A DNA stretch of 64,000 nt from Winslowiella toletana (GCF_032164335.1 NZ_CP134152.1:2914001-2978000); one strand, 5' to 3'. Positions 27,702-35,243 are shown, counted from the first letter of the stretch. Notes: a model not told the origin generated them from the sequence alone. Numbers and translations are program-made.

Positions 27702-28930
27702 GTGAGTGTAACCTGTATGTTTTGCCGGTCGAGAGTGGGGATCTGGTCAATACCAAAGGTGGCAGATGTTGAATATGTCGTGCCATTCGTGCTGATGCTG
27801 ATTCCGAATATATCAACGTTATCCGGGTCTATTTCGGTGATGCCTGCGTAATATCGTCCGGCATAAATGCTTGAGGCAATGCGTGCGCGCGTTCCTCCAT
27901 CCTCGCCCGTAAAGGCTCGGGTAACCGCATCTTTCACGCGCTCATCGATATCACTCGGCATGAAGTTATTATCAGCAAGCTCTACCCTGATATACACATT
28001 GACTGGTGCTGGGGTCTGCCACTTAATTTGATAGTCCGGGTATGGCTGCACATAATGCTCATCGTCATAAACGGTATAGGTGTTATTCCCCATCATCGGT
28101 GGTCCGGGCGGTAGTTTCTTGAAGATGGCAGTGGCGATATCTTCCGGCGCGCCGCCGTACACAGCTACATACAGAGAGTGAGGCGCAAGGGGGTAATTTG
28201 TCGCCCCTTTGTTAACTGTGTTCTCTGTATTGTTCTGTGTGACATAAGCATCAGTTACGCCCGGCACAGCAAGCACGCTCGCGTAAATTGAACCGAGCTG
28301 ATTGTTTGCATTGCCCGCCACCGACTGCCTGCGGCGATATTCGAAGTTAGCGCGTCCTTCAACATCCGCACCAAGAACGCCTGCGGCAGCATTGCTAACT
28401 GAAGACCAACCGGATATGGATTTATATATAGTCTTCAGAGCGCCTATTGAGCACGGAATCGGCCCAGTGGTTTGGTTTTGAAACTCCACCATAACTGAAC
28501 CATCTGCCCCAATAGTAGCGTCGGACAGTGAACCATATAAATATCCGGCCTCATCTTCAGCCATACTACCTGCAGGGATGATCGAACCTACCGATCCCGT
28601 ACACGTGCAAGTTACAATCGTTCCAGAGGCAGGAATTCTTTCGAGAAAATACAGTCGCCCAATCCCATCCTGAAACTTGCCAGAGGAGAAATCCGGGTTA
28701 ATGTTGTTAATTATCGCCAGTAGCTGGTCGTTTTTATCAGCAATTATTGCAGTATCTGATACTGCAATCTGACCTTGTGGAGTGGTCAATTCTTTGCTCA
28801 TAGCCGTGCCGAGAGAAGAAGACATATCGGATAGCCTTCCAGCCAGAATCTCTCCCTCATCTGGCACATCAAGTCCGGTAGTTGAAAAAGTAACTGATGG
28901 CACTGATGATGATATTGTCGTGGTTGGCAT
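27698..28930 (-). CDS. Baseplate wedge protein J-like
   Basis: A baseplate_J family protein of 410 residues from the ATG at 28930 (414 from the overlapping GTG at 28942). The family stretch RRQSVAGNANNQLGSIYASV followed by LAVPGVTDAYV is clear, as is PPHSLYVAVYGG-type sequence (here APHSLYVAVYGGAPEDIATA). It forms the wedge arms that trigger sheath contraction. GAGAA precedes the ATG at 28930. Confidence 0.9.
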   Translation of the reverse strand: MPTTTISSSVPSVTFSTTGLDVPDEGEILAGRLSDMSSSLGTAMSKELTTPQGQIAVSDTAIIADKNDQLLAIINNINPDFSSGKFQDGIGRLYFLERIPASGTIVTCTCTGSVGSIIPAGSMAEDEAGYLYGSLSDATIGADGSVMVEFQNQTTGPIPCSIGALKTIYKSISGWSSVSNAAAGVLGADVEGRANFEYRRRQSVAGNANNQLGSIYASVLAVPGVTDAYVTQNNTENTVNKGATNYPLAPHSLYVAVYGGAPEDIATAIFKKLPPGPPMMGNNTYTVYDDEHYVQPYPDYQIKWQTPAPVNVYIRVELADNNFMPSDIDERVKDAVTRAFTGEDGGTRARIASSIYAGRYYAGITEIDPDNVDIFGISISTNGTTYSTSATFGIDQIPTLDRQNIQVTLT

Positions 28931-28938
28931 TAAATTTC

Positions 28939-29298
28939 TCACATGTTAACTGTGTATTCGGTTCCGTTTGTGTCGACAACAACAATCACTCCTGTTGATG
29001 CCCGAGTGCCGCTGTTACTTATTACGGTGGCGGAAGCCTGAGCTATATACGGAAGCCGCATAGCTTCGTTCTCCAGATACGTTTGCACCGCCCCCGCTCC
29101 CGGTTGCACCCCCATAATATTTTCGAAGTAAGGGATGCCGGCCGTAGCGTTGTAGATGCACTCCCCACGGAGAGTCGAGCACGCTGTGGCAACATCCTGA
29201 GCACACGCGTAGGGATTATCGGTTGTTCTAAGATTGCCTTTGCCATCCAGTTCGATGTCCCAATTGTCCGGGTTTAAGTAGAGAGACAGGGTTATCAA
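28939..29298 (-). CDS. Baseplate protein, gp46-like/gp25-like
   Basis: A baseplate wedge protein of about 119 residues. LYLNPDNWDIELDGKGNLRT at the N-terminus, and ACSTLRGECIYNATAGIPYF followed by ENIMG, are characteristic of Mu gp46/gp25-like components. The frame opens at a GTG at 29325, but that lies in a terminator hairpin. GGAGGT just before a TTG at 29298 favours the shorter start. It is the first baseplate gene after the accessory island. Confidence 0.75.
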   Translation of the reverse strand: MITLSLYLNPDNWDIELDGKGNLRTTDNPYACAQDVATACSTLRGECIYNATAGIPYFENIMGVQPGAGAVQTYLENEAMRLPYIAQASATVISNSGTRASTGVIVVVDTNGTEYTVNM

Positions 29299-29313
29299 GC
29301 GACCTCCAGGCGT

Positions 29314-29334
29314 AAAAAAACCCACAAGAGTGGG
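29314..29334 (-). terminator. Terminator closing the accessory island
   Basis: On the minus strand CCCAC-TCTT-GTGGG is followed by seven T. It lies between the macro-domain gene and the next baseplate gene, so late transcription must read through it, probably by Q-type antitermination. Confidence 0.85.
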
Positions 29335-29425
29335 CTTGGTTGTGTAGGTTAGGGTTTCCAGGAGACCATCTGTTTAGATTCAAATTTCCTCCTGTAAAGG
29401 TAAAGCCAAAATCAAAGCCCCCTCA

Positions 29426-30007
29426 TTAATTCCATGAAGGGTCAATGCGATGACAGTGCGAAGGTTCTTTGAACTTAAGGTGCATTTCGAATGCTTCCCG
29501 CATCTGACGCGCCATCTCTGCAGGATTCATCCCGCCAGTTAGAGAACACATGCCCGGACAAATGAGCGTCGAGAGCTCTAATTTCCGCGCTTCAGCCAAT
29601 GCCGCAGAAAACGCTTTAAATGCATTCTGCGTATCTGCAACGTTCTGTGGAGTTTCCATCGTTGGTGCAACGATAAGATATTTCGGCCAACGAGGACCAA
29701 ATCCCATAGCGTGAACTGAAATAGCATCACCTACCGGTAGATAGCCATCATAATTTTCCGCTATTTTTGACTGCACTCTGACCTGAAGCTGATAGCCATA
29801 AATTTGCAAATAAACCGCATCTATTCCGCCATTCATCCAGCCATAGCTGTTGGCAGGCGATACCAGAGCGTCACCACTTTCAAGTCGAATATCACCGCAA
29901 GTTGCGCTTATTCTAGACTCCTGATTTGATGGGCTAATGAAGTCAGAGAATGACTTTGAGAGCGCGTCGATTACGTTTGGATCAATATCAACGAATTTTA
30001 TTTTCAT
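29426..30007 (-). CDS. Macro-domain protein
   Basis: A 193-residue protein with the ADP-ribose-binding macro fold. DALVSPANSYGWMNGGID (46-63) matches the core loop (xNAAN...GGG/D type), VGDAISVHAM (92-101) and YLIVAPTME (110-118) give the next strands, and STLICPGMCSLTGGMNPAEM (146-165) the second ribose/phosphate loop. Macro domains bind or remove ADP-ribose. In a prophage cargo region it could counter NAD+- or ADP-ribose-based defence or reverse toxin modification, but this is inference. A terminator precedes it and another follows. Confidence 0.82.
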   Translation of the reverse strand: MKIKFVDIDPNVIDALSKSFSDFISPSNQESRISATCGDIRLESGDALVSPANSYGWMNGGIDAVYLQIYGYQLQVRVQSKIAENYDGYLPVGDAISVHAMGFGPRWPKYLIVAPTMETPQNVADTQNAFKAFSAALAEARKLELSTLICPGMCSLTGGMNPAEMARQMREAFEMHLKFKEPSHCHRIDPSWN

Positions 30008-30042
30008 GAGTAAATAGCTCTTGAGTTGTGGTCTCCGGGCAT

Positions 30043-30066
30043 AAAAAAACCCGCCGGAGCGGGTTT
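30043..30066 (-). terminator. Terminator of the Rha gene
   Basis: AAACCCGC-TCCG-GCGGGTTT on the minus strand followed by further T, 24 bases beyond the stop of the Rha-like gene. It separates that gene from the macro-domain gene. Confidence 0.88.
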
Positions 30067-30089
30067 GTGGGTCACTACAAATATTTTTT

Positions 30090-30806
30090 TCAGAATATCT
30101 TTTTCAAGTCGACGCCATAGACAGCAAGCCACGCATCACGAGGCCATGACTTAACAGTACCAAAGCGCTTATCTTCAACATCACGCGGCTCGGAGCCATT
30201 TTCACGGCACCACTTACGCAACGGCTGCCATTTAAATTCACGCCCGGTCTTCTTCTCCACCGGGATGATGGCGGCGAACTTTCTTCCTTCGCCCATACGC
30301 TCTGCAAGTTTATTTTTCTCTCGCACTGCGACTGATGCAGTTGCCATTGCCGTCGCTTCTCGTTTTTCACCGATCCAAGCTTTGGTTTCAATGGCGCGAT
30401 CACGCTCAATTGAGAGCTTCTCTTTCTCTTCTTCGGCGACAACAAGAGCAATTAACGCCTCTTTATATGAAGAAGGTAAAGCTGGAGAATAAACGCCAGA
30501 TTCCAGCTCCTGCCAACGGTCAACAAGCGCCCCAGTGAACTCTGGAGATAACTGTGCAACAACTACATAGCTATCTCGCTTGCAGAGATGATAAGTCTTC
30601 ACCTTAACAGACTTGCCTAAGTTATTGATATTCTCGACAAACGCCATTGGCGCACCTGAAATTATGCCTTTTTGCATCAGTCGCTCGATAGAGCGCCGGA
30701 CATCAGAGTGACGAGATTTAACCAGCTCCGCTATATCAAGGCTGGACATGGTGACAGCAGGGATATGATTTGATACATTAACTACAGTTGATGAAGATTG
30801 TTGCAT
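30090..30806 (-). CDS. Rha-family phage regulator/antirepressor
   Basis: A 238-residue cytoplasmic protein. The N-terminal Rha domain is seen in SSLDIAELVKSRHSDVRRSI (21-40), KTYHLCKRDSYVVVAQLSPE and the Trp element RWQELE. A charged coiled coil follows (about 118-165), then a C-terminal domain GREFKWQPLRKWCRENG. Such modular proteins act as antirepressors or interfere with integration and lysogeny in P22-like phages. It lies just after the Ant-like gene. GGAG precedes the ATG. Confidence 0.8.
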   Translation of the reverse strand: MQQSSSTVVNVSNHIPAVTMSSLDIAELVKSRHSDVRRSIERLMQKGIISGAPMAFVENINNLGKSVKVKTYHLCKRDSYVVVAQLSPEFTGALVDRWQELESGVYSPALPSSYKEALIALVVAEEEKEKLSIERDRAIETKAWIGEKREATAMATASVAVREKNKLAERMGEGRKFAAIIPVEKKTGREFKWQPLRKWCRENGSEPRDVEDKRFGTVKSWPRDAWLAVYGVDLKKIF

Positions 30807-30835
30807 ATAAGACTCCAGTCAGAAGTTGATGTAAG

Positions 30836-30859
30836 CCGCCAGCAGCCACTGGCGGTTTT
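30836..30859 (+). terminator. Hairpin between the Ant-like and Rha genes
   Basis: CCGCCAG (30836-30842) and CTGGCGG (30849-30855) with a six-base loop, followed by TTTT on the plus strand. The T-run faces the plus strand although both flanking genes are on the minus strand, so it may block antisense reading or act weakly in both directions. Confidence 0.5.
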
Positions 30860-30885
30860 CCTTTATGCGCCGTCCCATGCGCCTG

Positions 30886-31470
30886 TCAGTGAATCCTCTT
30901 CCCATTCGTCGAAGCTTGTTCAAGAGCACTGCTCAATGCATCTGTTATTGCCAAAGATGATTTAATTCTCTCTGCCAGTTCAGCAGCTATAGGCGAACCC
31001 AGCGCCCTGAGAGAAGGTGAAAGTTTCTCGCACCATTCTTTGTAGATAATGTCCATGTGCCGCTTTACCACACCTGCGTTGTGGGCGTACAACTCGAAAT
31101 TGAATGCTACCGGCACAGCACCCGTGGCAACTTCGCGATCCAGAATATCCAGCACCCATCGGCGGAACTCCTTGGCGACCGGTGTTTCAGCAAACATACC
31201 TACCAAATGAGCTCCGCGAATTGAGAACACGCGAACCTTTTTTGTACGTAAGCTATTGTTTATCCCGTTGGTAGTCACATTGACCACCATTGACATGGCC
31301 GGGGTGAACTCGTCTTGGTTTCGCGCGTAAATCTTGGTTATTGACTTGGCATCAGCATATTCAAGCGCCTTTGCAAGCTCTGTTGATGTCAGCCAGATCT
31401 TGCTGCCATCGTCAATCGGATGGAAGGTGGTGTTATGGAACTTCAGTTCGTAGTTCGTTATACTGGTCAT
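30886..31470 (-). CDS. Ant-like antirepressor with P22AR_N/BRO-N domain
   Basis: A 194-residue protein from the ATG at 31470 (AGGAAATA upstream). The frame extends to 31620, but that part lies over the Arc-like gene. The BRO/P22AR_N pattern is clear: IWLTSTELAKALEYADAKSI, VFSIRGAHLVGMFAETPVAK and EFRRWVLDILDREVA. In P22, Ant binds and inactivates the prophage repressor. Here it follows the Arc-like gene as in P22 immI. The C-terminal part is unlike P22 Ant. Confidence 0.8.
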   Translation of the reverse strand: MTSITNYELKFHNTTFHPIDDGSKIWLTSTELAKALEYADAKSITKIYARNQDEFTPAMSMVVNVTTNGINNSLRTKKVRVFSIRGAHLVGMFAETPVAKEFRRWVLDILDREVATGAVPVAFNFELYAHNAGVVKRHMDIIYKEWCEKLSPSLRALGSPIAAELAERIKSSLAITDALSSALEQASTNGKRIH

Positions 31471-31543
31471 GTCGATATTTCCTACGCGGTTATTTTCGAT
31501 AGAGGCCCCGTTAGTGTTAGCGCACTGCGGGGTTTCGCATTTC

Positions 31544-31717
31544 TTACTGCCCACTCGCACGCTCTTCACGAAGACACCGCGCCAGACGCTGAACAATAGC
31601 CGAATTAATCGAAATGCCATCCAGCTCTGCCATGCGGCGGATTTCTTCCTTCATGCGCTCCGGTAAACGCAGATTGAAAACTTCATTTTTACGCCCGGTA
31701 TAAAGTACATCTTGCAT
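31544..31717 (-). CDS. Arc-like ribbon-helix-helix repressor
   Basis: A 57-residue protein from the ATG at 31717 (GGAGG five bases upstream). The strand NEVFNLRLPERMKEEIRRMA and helix GISINSAIVQRLAR match Arc (FNLRWP, NGRSVNSEI). In P22 Arc represses the ant promoter. It is the first gene of the leftward arc-ant operon and faces a divergent Mnt-like gene. Confidence 0.85.
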   Translation of the reverse strand: MQDVLYTGRKNEVFNLRLPERMKEEIRRMAELDGISINSAIVQRLARCLREERASGQ

Positions 31718-31733
31718 AACAACCTCCATCTTG

Positions 31734-31794
31734 GGATTAACTTGCCACCATTGATGCTAATTTAACACCATTGTGCATGGTGTCAAGTTAATCC
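31734..31794. promoter_or_regulatory. Divergent operator/promoter of the immI-like cassette
   Basis: Between the divergent Arc-like and Mnt-like genes an eleven-base inverted repeat GGATTAACTTG (31734-31744) / CAAGTTAATCC (31784-31794) encloses a second one, ACACCAT (31765-31771) / ATGGTGT (31777-31783). On the minus strand a consensus -35 TTGACA (31781-31786) is followed after 16 bases by TAAATT, so the inner operator lies between -35 and -10, as the Arc operator does in P22 Pant. Confidence 0.75.
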
Positions 31795-31829
31795 TATGAT
31801 GATAAAAATTTGTATCACGAGCGATCTAT

Positions 31830-32183
31830 ATGACTAAGTACCCCAGCCAGATGCAGGATAAATTCAATCTTCGCTTCCCGGACGGAATGAGGGATGAGAT
31901 AGCTGATAGAGCAAAGGCTAACGGCAGATCAATGAACTCTGAAATTATTGAAATGATCAAATTCGCTATGGAGAAGCGCCCTTCGTGGGTGGCAGAGGAT
32001 GAAATATTCATCGATGCACCCGGAGGCATTGGTAGCGAATCGTCCAGAAAAAAATATCCAGACAAAAAACCAGGGCTGCTGCTTCGAGAGATTCAAACGA
32101 AAATTGATGAGCTTACGGAAATAATGAAAAACTCAACATCAAAAGAAGAGGTTGATGAACGTATTAGCAAAAAGCCCACCTGA
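31830..32183 (+). CDS. Mnt-like ribbon-helix-helix repressor
   Basis: A 117-residue protein and the only plus-strand gene recognised in the prophage. FNLRFPDGMRDEIADRAKAN followed by GRSMNSEIIEMI is very close to P22 Mnt (FNFRMP, EANGRSMNSELL). The C-terminal part (about 80-112) is a charged coiled coil, as Mnt uses for tetramer formation, but a longer linker separates the two. In P22 Mnt maintains lysogeny by repressing ant. Its last codons lie in a minus-strand terminator stem. Confidence 0.87.
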   Translation: MTKYPSQMQDKFNLRFPDGMRDEIADRAKANGRSMNSEIIEMIKFAMEKRPSWVAEDEIFIDAPGGIGSESSRKKYPDKKPGLLLREIQTKIDELTEIMKNSTSKEEVDERISKKPT

Positions 32184-32189
32184 GTGGGC
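32169..32189 (-). terminator. Second terminator behind the Doc-like gene
   Basis: GCCCAC-TCAG-GTGGGC on the minus strand followed by five T. It overlaps the 3' end of the convergent Mnt-like gene. Confidence 0.75.
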
Positions 32190-32199
32190 CAGAAAGCAA

Positions 32200-32221
32200 A
32201 AACCCGCCGGGTGGCGGGTTT
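32200..32221 (-). terminator. First terminator behind the Doc-like gene
   Basis: AAACCCGCC and GGCGGGTTT form a nine-base stem with a four-base loop and a T-run on the minus strand, 18 bases after the doc-like stop. Confidence 0.88.
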
Positions 32222-32238
32222 AAGGTTACTAATTCAAA

Positions 32239-32724
32239 TTAAGGCTTGAAGATGACTGCTGTGGTCTCGACTAAGGTAGAGATGGCAATTGTCTTTTGGT
32301 TGCAGAGATTTTTAGCATCATAAATTCTTGACCATTGGTACAGCCAAGATTCAACCTCTTCCGAAGAGTACTCTTTACAGGCTATTCCTACCGCCATCTC
32401 AACAATTTCTTCACCGGGGGCTGTTAGCTCATAGCCATTAAGAAGCAGGAATATGGCTCCAGCCATCATTGCTGTACGCTTATTGGCGTTTGCGAATGGA
32501 TGGTTCTGTATCAAACTTTCAATTAGTGATGCAGCCAGAACAAACATGTCATCGGTTTGCTGGTAATACTTTACCATGCTAGGCCGAGCCTGAGATGAAG
32601 CAAGATTTGATGGGTTCAATACTGAAATCGGCTCATCCGGTGTTTGCTCCTCGATGAGCCGTCTGTTTATGGTAATCAGGTCGTCGATTGACAGGTAGTT
32701 AACAGCGTCAACTATCTCCACCAT
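32239..32724 (-). CDS. Doc-like toxin (Fic/DOC superfamily)
   Basis: A 161-residue protein with the DOC motif NHPFANANKRTAMMAG (about 74-89), equivalent to HxFxxANKRTA of P1 Doc, which phosphorylates EF-Tu. The N-terminal helix (LSIDDLITINRRLIEE) and the later GYELTAPGEEIVEMAV also fit the family. The partner gene lies six bases upstream, the usual antitoxin position. The motif is intact, so it is probably active. EF-Tu as target is inference from Doc. Confidence 0.87.
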   Translation of the reverse strand: MVEIVDAVNYLSIDDLITINRRLIEEQTPDEPISVLNPSNLASSQARPSMVKYYQQTDDMFVLAASLIESLIQNHPFANANKRTAMMAGAIFLLLNGYELTAPGEEIVEMAVGIACKEYSSEEVESWLYQWSRIYDAKNLCNQKTIAISTLVETTAVIFKP

Positions 32725-32730
32725 GCAGAA

Positions 32731-32910
32731 TTACACCTTAGACAGATCTTTCATGGCGGATTCATAGCGAGTGAACGCAAAATCAAAAGCGTTTTCTACC
32801 TGACCAGAATGCGAACATTTGTCGCTGACCGCTGCCCGTGGACGCGCCACTGTAGACTTGTCACGAGGCTGTATGTTCAAGCGAACCGCCTTTCTTTGTG
32901 CGTGACCCAT
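32731..32910 (-). CDS. Putative antitoxin partner of the Doc-like toxin
   Basis: A 59-residue basic protein starting MGHAQRKAVRLNIQPRDKST, from the ATG at 32910; the frame is open to 32943. Its end, FAFTRYESAMKDLSKV, is helical. It does not look like Phd, MazE or another antitoxin family I can name. The role is inferred only from its place directly upstream of the toxin gene with a six-base gap. Confidence 0.6.
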   Translation of the reverse strand: MGHAQRKAVRLNIQPRDKSTVARPRAAVSDKCSHSGQVENAFDFAFTRYESAMKDLSKV

Positions 32911-33266
32911 GAAAAAATCCTCGTTGTGTGCTGATTCAAACAAAACTTACCGCCAAGATAGGCGTGCAGTACATTTAATACTGCTGGTCATCTATGAGCA
33001 ACCCTAAAAGCCGGTCGTGATATGATCACGTTCATAACAAAATATAAGACTGATTTTGCACGTTTCAAGATTTTAACCGCAAATTTCCACTAAAGAAGTG
33101 GTGATGTCGTCAAGGTTCGTCAAACAACACTAACAACTCAATCAACAAGTCAATCATTGCAATATGGGAAAATAGCACTTTTTGCTAAATTTTAAATCAT
33201 AAAGGTAATGAGTTTGCTGGTTGATGAGCGTAATATACGCCGCCTCTCGTAAGGTGAGGGTTGAGT
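32911..33266. other. Gene-free upstream region of the toxin-antitoxin pair
   Basis: No gene is seen in about 356 bases. CGTGAT-ATG-ATCACG (33016-33030) is a perfect interrupted palindrome about 106 bases before the antitoxin start and may be its operator. The remainder, 33060-33240, is AT-rich without recognised signals. Confidence 0.4.
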
Positions 33267-33827
33267 CTAGTTAATGTTCAATCTGGCTTTTCTTCTCTTT
33301 CTTCTTGCAAAGTATTCATCCGCCTCAGCATCGTACTCTTCCCGCGTGAACCCCTTCTGATCGGGATACTTCGCTGCCAGCATCAGGATAAACTCGGTCA
33401 TAGATAGTTGCTGCGCTTCATCGCGGCTCATGCCGAACTGATTGCGGGCAGCGCTGATGTACTCGAAGGCGCGAAACTCCGTGGTCGCCTGACCGGTTTC
33501 ATGCCGCTGCAACTGGCGAATCTTGGCCTTACCAATGGTGCCGTGGGTAATCAGCCCCTGCGCAACCGCCACCATGTCAAACGGAGTCATTGCACCCGGG
33601 CGGTATTTGAACGTGCGCTATCCTGCCTTTGCCGATCGCAGCTCACCCGCCAGCTTTGATACGTCACGGTTACAACATGCTGCTAGTACGGTCATTGCCG
33701 CCGATATCGACGCTTTGGCGATATGCTGCCCATCGATGTAGCTCACAAGCCATTCAGGCACTTTGCCGTATGCCTCAACCGCGCGTTGCAGTAGCGGCGT
33801 CACTTCATCATTATGCAGGTCATGCAA
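33267..33827 (-). pseudogene. Interrupted, 5'-truncated DUF6246-like phage protein
   Basis: Two open stretches, 33827-33618 (MHDLHNDEVTPLLQRAVEAY...) and 33590-33267 (MTPFDMVAVAQGLITHGTIG...), are in the same frame. One TAG (33618-33620) and nine further codons (RTFKYRPGA) separate them. Together they look like one protein of the DUF6246 type found among tail genes of other phages. The N-terminal part seems replaced, because a terminator and unrelated sequence lie directly upstream of 33827. It is probably a remnant of a foreign tail module. If the amber codon is read through, a 186-residue product would result. Confidence 0.6.
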
Positions 33828-33848
33828 CGCCTACAAGCCCCAACAAAA

Positions 33849-33868
33849 AGCCCACCTGATGGTGGGCT
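33849..33868 (-). terminator. Terminator of the exported-protein gene
   Basis: AGCCCACC-ATCA-GGTGGGCT on the minus strand with a T-run, 13 bases after the stop at 33881. Confidence 0.88.
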
Positions 33869-33880
33869 ATTACTTGCTGA

Positions 33881-34660
33881 TTACCTGCGGATTTTACCAC
33901 TCCAAAGCATCTTCCCAACATCCTTTATGTATTTATCTGGCTGCTGATAGCATAGTTGCGCTTCATAAGTGCTACTGCCTCTATTCATAGAAAGCGCATA
34001 AGCATCATCTTTGTTGGATAAGAAGTGTGTTCTCATAAGATCTACGTATTTTTCCGCATTAGATCCGTATATTGGGAATAACGCATCGGTAGCTATCTTT
34101 AGGTAATATCCGTTTTTTTCCCCTGTCGCGGCTTCAGATGTAACCGCGTGAGCAACAGCCCTTGCTGATTCTATGGTGTTAATACATGCCTGCATCAGTG
34201 GGATGGTGTTTTTTTCAATGTACTCGCTTCTAGCTTTTATCTTCTCTGCAAACCTCTTCGACAAGAAGTCACTTCTTCCCATTTGCCTGAGGGGTGGTTG
34301 TGCATCCACCTTCATCTCTAGCTGCTTCTTACCATTGCTACGAAGCTCGAGATCAGCGTGCTTCTCACCCTCTTGCTGGGTTAGGTATATTTCAATACCA
34401 TTCGGACATTCATATGTGGCTGAAGACCTCATCCCTCCTTTAGGTCCAGAAGAACCCATTCCGACGCTTTCACAGTGCATAGGTAGTGATCCAAGGTATT
34501 TAAAATCCAAATCCCCCATCCATACTTCTTCGTCGTCGTTATTTTTAATAGTCGCAGTAAAATGCCCATCTACCATTTTTAACTTTGTGGTAACTTGAGC
34601 AGCATCAGCACCTGAGTGAAAGCCAAGCACTGATACCAAAAGTAGTATGATTTTTTTCAT
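33881..34660 (-). CDS. Predicted exported protein of unknown function
   Basis: A 259-residue protein with a Sec signal peptide, MKKIILLLVSVLGFHSGADA, probably cleaved before AQVTTKL. The mature part has four cysteines (in MHCES, YECPNG, QACINT and QLCYQQ), consistent with periplasmic disulfides. No family was recognised. It lies in the accessory island downstream of a second exported-protein gene and ahead of a strong terminator. Surface exclusion or a virion role is possible but unproven. Confidence 0.7.
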   Translation of the reverse strand: MKKIILLLVSVLGFHSGADAAQVTTKLKMVDGHFTATIKNNDDEEVWMGDLDFKYLGSLPMHCESVGMGSSGPKGGMRSSATYECPNGIEIYLTQQEGEKHADLELRSNGKKQLEMKVDAQPPLRQMGRSDFLSKRFAEKIKARSEYIEKNTIPLMQACINTIESARAVAHAVTSEAATGEKNGYYLKIATDALFPIYGSNAEKYVDLMRTHFLSNKDDAYALSMNRGSSTYEAQLCYQQPDKYIKDVGKMLWSGKIRR

Positions 34661-34786
34661 TTAATTCATCTTAAGCCGGGATTGTGATGCTTATATGAGC
34701 AATGAATCTCATTAAAGTAAGGTCATTGAAGCACTGGCCCTTCAGATGCTTCACTCCCAGATCCCACTCCAGATGTCCTTAACTTT

Positions 34787-35185
34787 TCAGGGGTTAACGG
34801 CTTCATTTAACTCTCTGACGCTCTTGTCGAAGCAGTCTTGGTATCGCTGCCCTGAAACTCCAGGTATAACTATATACTTCGCCATAGGAATGTTGTTCTT
34901 AAAGAAATCAATCCTTTTATCAGTGATAGCCGCTGCGCCTGATTTATCAGCCCCAATCATAGATACTATTTTTTCTGCCACCAAAACAGCTTGCTCCCTA
35001 ATCCCCCCACCCATTTTCCCCGCCAGCGCTGCATTTGCAGTTAAGTAGTCAAATTTAGTTTGGTTGTCGCAGCTTTTCTCTGCGATAGCTATGCTGTCCC
35101 TAAGAAACTCACTCCTGCTGTCTTGATCTGCCATGGCTGCAATTGGCAGTGACATTGCTATCAATATTGCTACATACAATTTCAT
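34787..35185 (-). CDS. Small predicted periplasmic protein of unknown function
   Basis: A 132-residue protein from an ATG at 35185 preceded by GGAGGA; the frame is open to 35242. The signal peptide MKLYVAILIAMSLPIAAMA is followed by DQDSRSEFLRDSIAIAEKSC. The mature protein has two cysteines (KSCDNQ and QDCFDK), likely a disulfide. It is the first gene of the island after the baseplate spike gene. Function is unknown. Confidence 0.68.
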   Translation of the reverse strand: MKLYVAILIAMSLPIAAMADQDSRSEFLRDSIAIAEKSCDNQTKFDYLTANAALAGKMGGGIREQAVLVAEKIVSMIGADKSGAAAITDKRIDFFKNNIPMAKYIVIPGVSGQRYQDCFDKSVRELNEAVNP

Positions 35186-35243
35186 CATTCCTCCGATTTT
35201 CATCATTCGATTATCATTCCGCATCAAGCTAATTGCACGCAAT

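Noticed and set aside
31471-31620. N-terminal extension of the Ant-like protein
   Set aside because: It crosses the Arc-like gene's 3' end in another frame; the ATG at 31470 has an RBS and starts the domain.
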